This document shows positions 42,115 through 48,576 of a DNA stretch of 62,589 nt, in pieces; the first letter of the stretch is position 1, and each line of letters opens with the position of its first letter. Source of the DNA: Bacteroidia bacterium (GTDB taxonomy: Bacteria > Bacteroidota > Bacteroidia > J057). Both the position numbers and the translations under genes were made by a program. The notes under the pieces are model-generated. The model did no database searches. It was not told where the DNA came from and saw nothing but the letters and a program-made list of their open reading frames with translations. The stretch is from assembly GCA_030430205.1 (NCBI GenBank), contig JAUIGE010000037.1, positions 1 to 62,589 of the forward strand. Direction: 5' to 3'.

Positions 42115-43125
42115 ATGGCTTCCACATTCGTAGACCACGTCAAAATATATTTCACTTCTGGTAAAGGCGGCAACGGTGCCGTTGCCTGGCGCAAAGAGCC
42201 CTATGTGCCGCAGGGCGGCCCTGATGGCGGCGATGGCGGCCATGGCGGCTCCATTATTCTCAAGGGGAGCCATCACCTCTGGACCCTTTTGGACCTGAAG
42301 TACCGCAAATTTATCAAGGCCGAAAACGGCCAAAACGGCAGCGGAGCCAAGAAAACCGGTAAAACCGGTCAGGATGAAATCCTGGAAGTGCCGCTGGGCA
42401 CTTCTGTCAAAGATGCCGAGACCGGCGAATTTTTAGGCGAAGTGCTCGAAGAAGGGCAGGAACTCAAGCTCCTACCCGGCGGAGCCGGTGGCAAAGGCAA
42501 TTGGGCCTTTCGCTCGCCCAGCAATCAGGCTCCTGATTATGCCAAGCCCGGCAAGCCGGGCAAAGAGCTGGTCGCCATACTCGAGCTCAAAGTGCTCGCA
42601 GATGTAGGCCTGGTAGGCTTTCCCAATGCCGGTAAATCCACCCTGCTTTCGGTCCTCAGCGAAGCCAAACCCAAAATCGGTGATTATCCTTTCACCACCC
42701 TTATCCCCAACCTGGGCTATGTGCGCTACCGCGACAACCGCTCCTTTGTCATGGCCGATATTCCCGGCATCATCGAAGGCGCTTCCGAAGGAAAAGGCCT
42801 CGGTATCCGCTTTCTGCGTCATATCGAACGCAACAGTGTGCTGCTATTCATGGTTCCGGTAGACAGCGATGACATCGTCAAAGAGTATGAAATCCTGCTC
42901 AACGAGCTGGAAAAATACAATCCTGAGCTACTCGCTACACCCCGATTGGTCGCTATCACCAAAAGCGATATCATCGATGAAGAGCTGGAAGCAGAAATGA
43001 GCGCCGAGATCGGCGACCAAATGGGTGAGTATATGTTTATCTCTGCGGTAGCCCAAAAAGGCCTTCAGGAGCTGAAGGATCGGCTTTGGGGGATTTTGCA
43101 TGAAGAGGCGGGAGGCGAGAGGTGA
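42115..43125 (+). CDS. obgE: GTPase ObgE/CgtA
   Basis: Essential GTPase of ribosome assembly and stress control. The N-terminal glycine-rich Obg fold (about 1-158; [20 protein letters not shown]) precedes the G domain (about 159-330) with G1 [11 protein letters not shown], switch [11 protein letters not shown]3 DIPGI and G4 TKSD. The 336 residues correspond to the short form without the extra C-terminal OCT domain. The final residues (EEAGGER) come from a GA-rich 7-bp repeat that contains the stop codon, so the very end is probably not conserved. The ATG is the natural start. Confidence 0.97.
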   Translation: MASTFVDHVKIYFTSGKGGNGAVAWRKEPYVPQGGPDGGDGGHGGSIILKGSHHLWTLLDLKYRKFIKAENGQNGSGAKKTGKTGQDEILEVPLGTSVKDAETGEFLGEVLEEGQELKLLPGGAGGKGNWAFRSPSNQAPDYAKPGKPGKELVAILELKVLADVGLVGFPNAGKSTLLSVLSEAKPKIGDYPFTTLIPNLGYVRYRDNRSFVMADIPGIIEGASEGKGLGIRFLRHIERNSVLLFMVPVDSDDIVKEYEILLNELEKYNPELLATPRLVAITKSDIIDEELEAEMSAEIGDQMGEYMFISAVAQKGLQELKDRLWGILHEEAGGER

Positions 43126-43142
43126 GAAGCGGGAGGCGGGAT
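43104..43142. repeat. GA-rich 7-bp repeat spanning the obgE stop
   Basis: Units GAGGCGG, GAGGCGA, GAGGTGA, GAAGCGG and GAGGCGG follow each other; the stop codon TGA of obgE (43123-43125) lies within the third. Confidence 0.85.
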
Positions 43143-43249
43143 TGTAATTATTTGGGAAAGGACTTTCAGAAAAAGAAAAATGATTTTTCGGTGCAGCACT
43201 TCCTTTAGCAGGTTGTCTGTAGGGTAAATGCTGAATTCTCTGAACCCCC

Positions 43250-43972
43250 ATGCGCAGTTCTCTATCTACTCAATCTATTGAGCGATTGCTCCGGGCATGT
43301 AGCCGCGGCGATGGCCGCGCGCAGATGGAAGTGTACCAACGCTACCATCAGGCGATGTATCATGCTGCTTTTCGCATCCTCAATGATCCCATGGAGGCAG
43401 AAGACCAGATGCAGGAGGGTTTTATGGATGCTTTCAGCAAACTCAGTTCTTTTCGTGCAGAAGCCAGTTTTGGCAGTTGGCTCAAGCGCATCATCATCAA
43501 CCGATGCCTCAACCAACTGAAAGCCAACAATCGTGGCTTCGGGCAGGAATCTCTGGAAGAACGCCATCAGGCGATAGAAGATATACCCGATAGGGCATGG
43601 CAAGCGCCAGCGGATATCGAAATCGTCAAAGACGCCATTCAGCAGTTGCCTGATGGCTATCGGACCATCCTGTCGCTCTACTTGCTGGAGGGCTACGATC
43701 ACGAAGAGATCGCGCAGATCATGGGCATCAGCCCCGGCACATCACGCTCGCAATACACGCGCGCTAAGGCGAAATTACGGGAGATGGTTGTGGGAGGCGA
43801 GAAGCGAGAGGCGAGAACAGAGAGGCGAGATCAGATGCGAAACCCAAAACCCGAAACCCAAAACCCGAAACCCAAAACCCGAAACCCAAAACCCAAAACC
43901 CGAAACCCAAAACCCAAAACCCGAAACCCAAAACCCAAAACCCGAAACCCAAAACCCAAAACCCATGTTTGA
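43250..43972 (+). CDS. ECF-type RNA polymerase sigma factor with repeat-encoded tail
   Basis: Regulatory sigma-70 family protein. Sigma-2 (about 15-90, MYHAAFRILNDPMEAED, SFGSWLKRIIINR) and sigma-4 (about 125-178, LPDGYRTILSLYLLEGYDHEEIAQIMG) are complete, so the factor should be functional. From about residue 181 the rest is made of 7-bp repeats: a GA-rich stretch, then NPKPKTR-type heptads with a 21-bp (7-residue) frame period. This 60-residue basic, proline-rich tail is not part of the family. The stop overlaps the start of the membrane protein gene by 8 bases, so translation is coupled. The start at 43250 keeps a short normal N-terminus. Confidence 0.92.
   Translation: MRSSLSTQSIERLLRACSRGDGRAQMEVYQRYHQAMYHAAFRILNDPMEAEDQMQEGFMDAFSKLSSFRAEASFGSWLKRIIINRCLNQLKANNRGFGQESLEERHQAIEDIPDRAWQAPADIEIVKDAIQQLPDGYRTILSLYLLEGYDHEEIAQIMGISPGTSRSQYTRAKAKLREMVVGGEKREARTERRDQMRNPKPETQNPKPKTRNPKPKTRNPKPKTRNPKPKTRNPKPKTHV
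43792..43964. repeat. Long 7-bp repeat tract inside the sigma-factor reading frame
   Basis: 43792-43830 are GA-rich 7-mers (GAGGCGA, GAAGCGA and variants), and 43838-43964 are AAAACCC/GAAACCC 7-mers in groups of three (21 bp), ending just before the next ATG. No spacers occur. The tract is translated in the sigma-factor frame, and on the opposite strand would give only a low-complexity GFGFWVS peptide. Confidence 0.95.
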
Positions 43973-44513
43973 AAAATACATAAAAACCCGGCGTGGGGCC
44001 TTTGATGAGGGAAGTCTTCCTGAAGGTCACGAAGCGCGCTTCGCGCAGCGGATCAAAGCAGCAAAAGCTGCTGAGCCCAGTATCACCATTCCGCTGAGGC
44101 GGATTTGGCAGGCGGCAGCAGCAGGCCTTCTGATCCTGATTTCGGTACAGACTGCCAGCTTTTTCCTTGCAAAGCAGGACCCTCTTGAAAATCAACCTCC
44201 TCAGGAAGTCCTGACAGAACTATCCGATATAGACATCTACTATGGCAGCAAGATGCGGAAAGAATCCCATCAATTGGAAGGAGAAGCCTGGGAGCAATTG
44301 GAGGTGAGTTTTTTCCTGAAAAAAGACCTGAAAGCCCTTGACAAAGAGTATGAAGAGTTGAAAATGACCATTTTACAGGAAGGGCGCAATGAATATCTGA
44401 TAGAAGCCCTGATCCAGAATTATCGGGAGAGAATAGAGCTCCTGCAAGAAATTTCTAACATAATTCAACAAACAAAGACCGACCATGAGAGTGAAAAACT
44501 TCAATCTAGCTAA
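43965..44513 (+). CDS. Putative anti-sigma-like single-pass membrane protein
   Basis: From ATG 43965 the product has 182 residues: a short basic N-terminal region (about 1-44), one membrane helix (about 45-67, WQAAAAGLLILISVQTASFFL) and a helical, charged C-terminal part (about 70-182) that is probably extracytoplasmic. Position directly after an ECF sigma gene, with 8 bases of overlap, suggests an anti-sigma or regulatory partner, but I see no zinc-binding anti-sigma motif (H-x3-C-x2-C), so this is inference from context. It overlaps the DUF4097 gene by 29 bases, consistent with a tight operon. Confidence 0.75.
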   Translation: MFEKYIKTRRGAFDEGSLPEGHEARFAQRIKAAKAAEPSITIPLRRIWQAAAAGLLILISVQTASFFLAKQDPLENQPPQEVLTELSDIDIYYGSKMRKESHQLEGEAWEQLEVSFFLKKDLKALDKEYEELKMTILQEGRNEYLIEALIQNYRERIELLQEISNIIQQTKTDHESEKLQSS

Positions 44514-45594
44514 ACTGACGCTCTTGCTTTGCGCAATGGTGTTGGTTGCAGCTTCCTCACACGCGCAGCGTGTAAGTGACAGCCGGGAAATCGGCAAAAC
44601 GGTTTCCCTGCGCTCAGGGGGAAATTTCCACCTGGAATCCAAGCATTCAGATGTACGAATCCACCATTGGGATAAGGAGCAGGTGAAATTTGAGATAAAA
44701 ATGAAAGCCAGTGGCAAATCGGAACGTGATGTTTCCCGGCTTTTGGGAACTATTCACTTTGATGTGAATGAAGGCTCTGAAGGCCTGCATGCAGAGGTTT
44801 GGATGGGCCCTTTCAGCAATATGAATAGCTGGGACGACCGTGCAGAATTTACCTTAAAAGACGGTACCAAAATCAGTGGAATCTACGAGTATAGCCTGGA
44901 AGTGGACATTTATATGCCCCGTGAAGCCCGGCTGAAGGTAGCGCATTCCTTTGGAAATCTGGTAATCAAAGACATGCATCGTGGAGAAATGCGCCTGGAA
45001 TCTCAGCATGGCAATATTTCGATGGGTGATGCCTGCTGCCGTTTGCAAATAGATTTGGCACATGGCAACCTGGAGATGGGCGAAGCTGAAGAGCTGAACC
45101 TGGAAATGCGTCACAGCAACGCTTCTGTAGGGAGCGCGAAAAACCTGAACCTGGAAGCTCAGCACAGCAACCTCAACCTGGGGAGTGTTGGCAGGCTGGA
45201 CACAGAGGCAGGTCATAGCAACCTGAGCATCGGACAAGTCAGCCAATTGAGGATAGAAAACAACCACTCCAGCCTGAAAATAGGTCGTTTACTGAAAAGC
45301 CTGGAGGCGGAATCCAACCATGGAAATATCAAAATCAAAGCGCTGCAATCCAATTTTGAATCCATTGCCGTGCAACTCAATTTTGGAGACCTGGAAATAG
45401 GCGTTGGCGGGGGTGCGAATTTTCGCCTGAATTATGAAGGACAGCATGGGCAGTTAAAGGTAGGGGATGGCTTTCGCTACGACCATAAAGGAGGCGATGA
45501 GCATGGGCATTATAAAGAGATTCGTGGCCACCAGGGTTCTGGTGGAGGTACAATTTCCATAAAAACGCAGCACGGCAACGCGGTAGTTGAATAA
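44485..45594 (+). CDS. DUF4097-type secreted beta-repeat protein
   Basis: A signal peptide (MRVKNFNLAKLTLLLCAMVL, cleavage near SHAQ) precedes a region of repeated H-(S/G)-N-x-x-x-G steps about every 20 residues (QHGNISMG, AHGNLEMG, RHSNASVG, QHSNLNLG, GHSNLSIG, NHSSLKIG). This periodic pattern is the stacked beta-helix of the DUF4097/DUF4098 adhesin-like family. The protein should lie in the periplasm or at the outer membrane; there is no T9SS domain. It is the third gene of the sigma operon, so it is plausibly a target or envelope-state sensor of that regulon, which is inference. Function of the family is unknown. Confidence 0.85.
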   Translation: MRVKNFNLAKLTLLLCAMVLVAASSHAQRVSDSREIGKTVSLRSGGNFHLESKHSDVRIHHWDKEQVKFEIKMKASGKSERDVSRLLGTIHFDVNEGSEGLHAEVWMGPFSNMNSWDDRAEFTLKDGTKISGIYEYSLEVDIYMPREARLKVAHSFGNLVIKDMHRGEMRLESQHGNISMGDACCRLQIDLAHGNLEMGEAEELNLEMRHSNASVGSAKNLNLEAQHSNLNLGSVGRLDTEAGHSNLSIGQVSQLRIENNHSSLKIGRLLKSLEAESNHGNIKIKALQSNFESIAVQLNFGDLEIGVGGGANFRLNYEGQHGQLKVGDGFRYDHKGGDEHGHYKEIRGHQGSGGGTISIKTQHGNAVVE

Positions 45595-45599
45595 AATTT

Positions 45600-45607
45600 T
45601 ATCTTTG
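45600..45607 (+). promoter_or_regulatory. -7 element four bases before hisS
   Basis: TATCTTTG is an exact -7 consensus, but only four bases separate it from the hisS ATG (45612). If used, transcription would start at or just inside the start codon, giving a leaderless message. No TTG is seen at the right distance upstream, so it may be chance. Confidence 0.35.
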
Positions 45608-45611
45608 CGCC

Positions 45612-46970
45612 ATGGCGCAAAAACCTTCCATACCCAAAGGAACAAGAGATTTCCCGCCTGAAGTGATGCTTCGGCGGGAATTTATATTGGACACCATCAG
45701 ATCGGTGTACAAAAAATATGGCTATCAGCCCATAGAGACGCCCGCTATGGAAAATTTGTCTGTGCTTACAGGCAAATATGGCGACGAAGGCGACCGGCTG
45801 ATTTTCAAAATCCTCAACTCAGGAGACTTCCTGAAAAAGGCCCAACATCTGGACGATGCCCAGAAACTGGCCCCGGAAATCGCTGAAAAAGCGCTTCGCT
45901 ATGATCTCACCGTGCCTTTCGCACGTTTTGTGGTGATGAATCAGAATGAGATTAATTTTCCCTTCAAACGCTACCAAATCCAGGCTGTTTGGCGGGGAGA
46001 TCGCCCTCAGAAAGGTCGCTACCGCGAGTTTTTTCAGTGTGATGCAGACGTAGTCGGCTCAGATTCTTTGATATTCGAAGCTGAATTTATCAGTATCTAT
46101 GATGAGGCCCTGAGCAAGTTGGGGCTCAAAGATTTCAGTATCCGCATCTCCAACCGCAAAATCCTCAACGGATATGCGGAGGCGGTGGGACAAAGTGAAA
46201 AATTTCAGGATATCTGCACAGCGATAGACAAACTGGATAAAGTAGGCGAAAGCGGTGTAAAGAAGGAGTTGCTGGAAAGAGAGCTGCCAGAGGCAGCGGC
46301 AGATCAATTGCTTCAGATGATCACTTTTGCAGGGAGCAATGACGAAAAGCTGGCGTATTTGGAAAAACTTTTTGAAAAGTCTGAGAGTGGCAAAAAAGGC
46401 ATAGCCGAGATGCGGGAAGTCTTTGCCTTTCACAAGCAAATGGAAAGCTTCCGGGGCACGATTGACTTTGACCTTACGCTGGCGCGTGGTCTGACCTACT
46501 ATACCGGGACGATCTATGAAGTCGTGACCAACGAAGTGCAGATGGGCAGCATCTGCGGCGGTGGCCGTTATGACAACCTGACGGGCGTCTTTGGCAAGCC
46601 CGGCTTGTCAGGTGTGGGGATTTCCTTTGGCGTAGATCGTATCTACGATGTGCTGATGGAGCTCAATCTTTTTGATGAGCGGGTGATGGATGGCATCCAG
46701 GTGATGCTCATCAATTTTGGAGGGGAAAGCCTGATGACAAGCCTCAAGGTGCTCAGCAGCCTGCGACAGGCTGGTATTTCATCCGAAATCTATCCGGATG
46801 AGGCTAAGCTCAAAAAGCAATTTACCTATGCTAACCGCAAGAACGCAGCTTTCACCCTCGCCATCGGGGATGATGAATTAAGCACTGGTAAATACCAGTT
46901 GAAAGATATGATATCGGGCGAGCAGCAGGCTTTGAGCCTGGAAGAAATTTTAGCCAGGCTAAAAGAGTGA
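45612..46970 (+). CDS. hisS: Histidyl-tRNA synthetase
   Basis: Class II aminoacyl-tRNA synthetase charging tRNA-His. Family motifs are clear: KGTRDFPPE at the start, YDLTVPFARFVV and RDRPQKGRYREFFQCDADVVG-like motif 2 (GDRPQKGRYREFFQCDADV), LARGLTYYTGTIYE and GISFGVDRIYDVL (motif 3), then an anticodon-binding domain (about 360-452). The 452 residues fit the family, and MAQKPSIPKGTRD is the normal start. It converges with the peroxiredoxin gene across an inverted 7-bp repeat. Confidence 0.98.
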   Translation: MAQKPSIPKGTRDFPPEVMLRREFILDTIRSVYKKYGYQPIETPAMENLSVLTGKYGDEGDRLIFKILNSGDFLKKAQHLDDAQKLAPEIAEKALRYDLTVPFARFVVMNQNEINFPFKRYQIQAVWRGDRPQKGRYREFFQCDADVVGSDSLIFEAEFISIYDEALSKLGLKDFSIRISNRKILNGYAEAVGQSEKFQDICTAIDKLDKVGESGVKKELLERELPEAAADQLLQMITFAGSNDEKLAYLEKLFEKSESGKKGIAEMREVFAFHKQMESFRGTIDFDLTLARGLTYYTGTIYEVVTNEVQMGSICGGGRYDNLTGVFGKPGLSGVGISFGVDRIYDVLMELNLFDERVMDGIQVMLINFGGESLMTSLKVLSSLRQAGISSEIYPDEAKLKKQFTYANRKNAAFTLAIGDDELSTGKYQLKDMISGEQQALSLEEILARLKE

Positions 46971-46977
46971 TGAGTGC

Positions 46978-47079
46978 TGAGTTTCGAGTTTCGGGTTTCG
47001 AGTTTCGGGTTTCGGGTTTCGAGTTTCGAGTGGCAACCCGAAACCCGAAACCCAAAACCCGAAACCCAAAACCCCAAAC
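46978..47079. repeat. Inverted pair of 7-bp repeat arrays between hisS and peroxiredoxin
   Basis: 46980-47030 are GTTTCGA/GTTTCGG units and 47036-47079 are CCCGAAA/CCCAAAA units, the same monomer in opposite orientation, so the region folds into a long imperfect hairpin. It occupies the gap between converging genes and is a candidate two-way terminator. Confidence 0.85.
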
Positions 47080-47084
47080 TTCCC

Positions 47085-47564
47085 CTACCCTTCCTGCACT
47101 TCCTCCGCCAGCTGCCGGACGATGTCCAAAGCTTCGCTTATATGCATGCCGATCTGGGATTGTGAAGAAAAGTGGTAACGGATAATGCCTTTTTTGTCTA
47201 TCACAAAAGTTTCACGGCCAGGGATCAGGCCAAAAAGGCTTCCGCTTACCCCATAGGTTTTGCGAACTTTATTTTTGGGATCACTCAGTAGCTGAAAATT
47301 AAGCCGCCGACTCAGGCTGAAAAGATTGTGCGAATCCACCGAATCACCGCTGATGCCAATCACTTCTGCGTCGTAATTCAAAAAATCTTCATAGCTATCT
47401 CTAAAGCCACACGCTTCTTTCACACATCCGGGGGTCTCATCTTTTGGGTAAAAATAAACGACTACATTTTTTTTGCCTAAATAGTCCGATAAACGCACAG
47501 TTTCGCTTTTCTGGTTCATTAACTCAAAATCCGGGGCCGGGTCTCCTAATTGCAGCTTCGTCAT
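47085..47564 (-). CDS. bcp: Thiol peroxidase / peroxiredoxin (BCP type)
   Basis: Cytoplasmic peroxide-reducing enzyme, 159 residues, normal for the family. The peroxidatic motif YPKDETPGCVKEACGFRD is present, with the second (resolving-type) cysteine five residues on; AVIGISGDSVDSH and VIDKKGIIRYHF follow as expected. A thioredoxin system would recycle it. It is divergent from the T9SS gene at 47638 and faces hisS. A -7-like TATTTTTG lies upstream (47581-47588). Confidence 0.95.
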   Translation of the reverse strand: MTKLQLGDPAPDFELMNQKSETVRLSDYLGKKNVVVYFYPKDETPGCVKEACGFRDSYEDFLNYDAEVIGISGDSVDSHNLFSLSRRLNFQLLSDPKNKVRKTYGVSGSLFGLIPGRETFVIDKKGIIRYHFSSQSQIGMHISEALDIVRQLAEEVQEG

Positions 47565-47580
47565 TGTTTTTTTGTTTATG

Positions 47581-47588
47581 CAAAAATA
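47581..47588 (-). promoter_or_regulatory. -7 element of bcp
   Basis: Read on the minus strand this is TATTTTTG, an exact -7 consensus 16 bases before the bcp start codon. The -33 TTG is not obvious. Confidence 0.45.
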
Positions 47589-47637
47589 TAATAATTTGTT
47601 TTACCGTTTTTGATTAGAAATTTTTAACACATACTCT

Positions 47638-48474
47638 ATGAAGTTATTTAAACGCTTAACCTTTCTTGTTGTCCTTTGTTTGCTGACAGCAGCCAGTGCC
47701 CTGGCACAGTGTACGCCTGACCCCAATGGGCCTACCACACCCGGGATTTACCCGGGAGACTCACTCCCTAACGGAATGATCGGGGTGGCCTACAGCCAGG
47801 AAATCCAATTGGTACTGCCGCGGGATACGACGGTTGATGTTTTTGGAACGCCTTTTTCCGCTTCCTTTTGTCAGTTTGAAGTGCTTTTCGTGAATCTTGC
47901 TCCCGGCCTTACCGCCAATTGTGATGTGCCTTCGTGCAAATGGACGATAGATCATACGCCCGGCGTTGTGAGTCGTGGTTGCATCACCATTAGTGGCACG
48001 GCTACGGATTCTGTCATGAATGATACCCTGATCGCGTCGGTGAAGATTACACCGGGTTTGATTGATTCTGCGAGAAATAATTATTGTAACACAGATTCCC
48101 TGAAGCAGCAGGCTGGCGCTCTTTGGACCATTATTCAGGGATTGCTCACTCAACCCGCCGAGATCCGCCTGGAGCTGGAGCCTTTTAATGTATCTATTGA
48201 AGAGGAGTTGCGTGCCGAAATGCAATTGAGCATTGCACCCAATCCTACCAGCGATGAAGCTTTCATCCGCTTCAACCTGCCTCAAACCCGCGAGCTTTCC
48301 ATTGATCTTTATGACATGATGGGACGCAAAGTGCAGGAAATTCAGGCAAACAAAAGTTTACAAGGGCCTCAGGAACTTCGCCTGAACACAGCCCAACTGA
48401 CCCAAGGTCTGTATTTTATCAGACTGAATGTGAGAGGAGCTATGCTTACCGAAAAGCTCCACATTCTCAGATAG
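47638..48474 (+). CDS. Secreted T9SS protein, 278 aa
   Basis: Signal peptide (MKLFKRLTFLVVLCLLTAAS, cleavage near ALAQ), a beta-rich region of about 150 residues with several cysteines (CNTDSLKQQ, CDVPSCKW) and no recognised family, then a T9SS type A sorting domain (about 200-278: LSIAPNPTSDEAFIRF and GLYFIRL). The cysteines suggest disulfide bonds in the mature protein. It should be exported to the surface. A GC-rich terminator follows. It is divergent from bcp and in the same direction as the TonB-dependent receptor, but the terminator suggests a separate unit. Confidence 0.85.
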   Translation: MKLFKRLTFLVVLCLLTAASALAQCTPDPNGPTTPGIYPGDSLPNGMIGVAYSQEIQLVLPRDTTVDVFGTPFSASFCQFEVLFVNLAPGLTANCDVPSCKWTIDHTPGVVSRGCITISGTATDSVMNDTLIASVKITPGLIDSARNNYCNTDSLKQQAGALWTIIQGLLTQPAEIRLELEPFNVSIEEELRAEMQLSIAPNPTSDEAFIRFNLPQTRELSIDLYDMMGRKVQEIQANKSLQGPQELRLNTAQLTQGLYFIRLNVRGAMLTEKLHILR

Positions 48475-48499
48475 CAAAAATTCGAGTATTTTTATAAGC

Positions 48500-48523
48500 G
48501 GGCAGCCATTGGCTGCCCCTTTT
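48500..48523 (+). terminator. Terminator of the 47638 gene
   Basis: GGGCAGCC (48500-48507) pairs with GGCTGCCC (48511-48518) around ATT, followed by C and TTTT. Confidence 0.85.
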
Positions 48524-48532
48524 ATCTTCCAT

Positions 48533-48564
48533 CCGCACATTTGCACATCTGCATATCTGCTAAT
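48533..48564. repeat. 8-bp repeats before the TonB-dependent receptor gene
   Basis: CCGCACAT, TTGCACAT, CTGCATAT, CTGCTAAT: four units of the 8-bp class ending 12 bases before the start ATG. Confidence 0.75.
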
Positions 48565-48576
48565 TTATCTTCAGCC

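Noticed and set aside
43764-44195. Low-complexity frame (GFGFWVS repeats) on the minus strand
   Set aside because: It is a translation of the 7-bp repeat, opposite the sigma factor and its partner; not a gene.
46826-47077. Small frames rich in FRVSGF and RNPK
   Set aside because: They are translations of the 7-bp inverted repeats between hisS and bcp.
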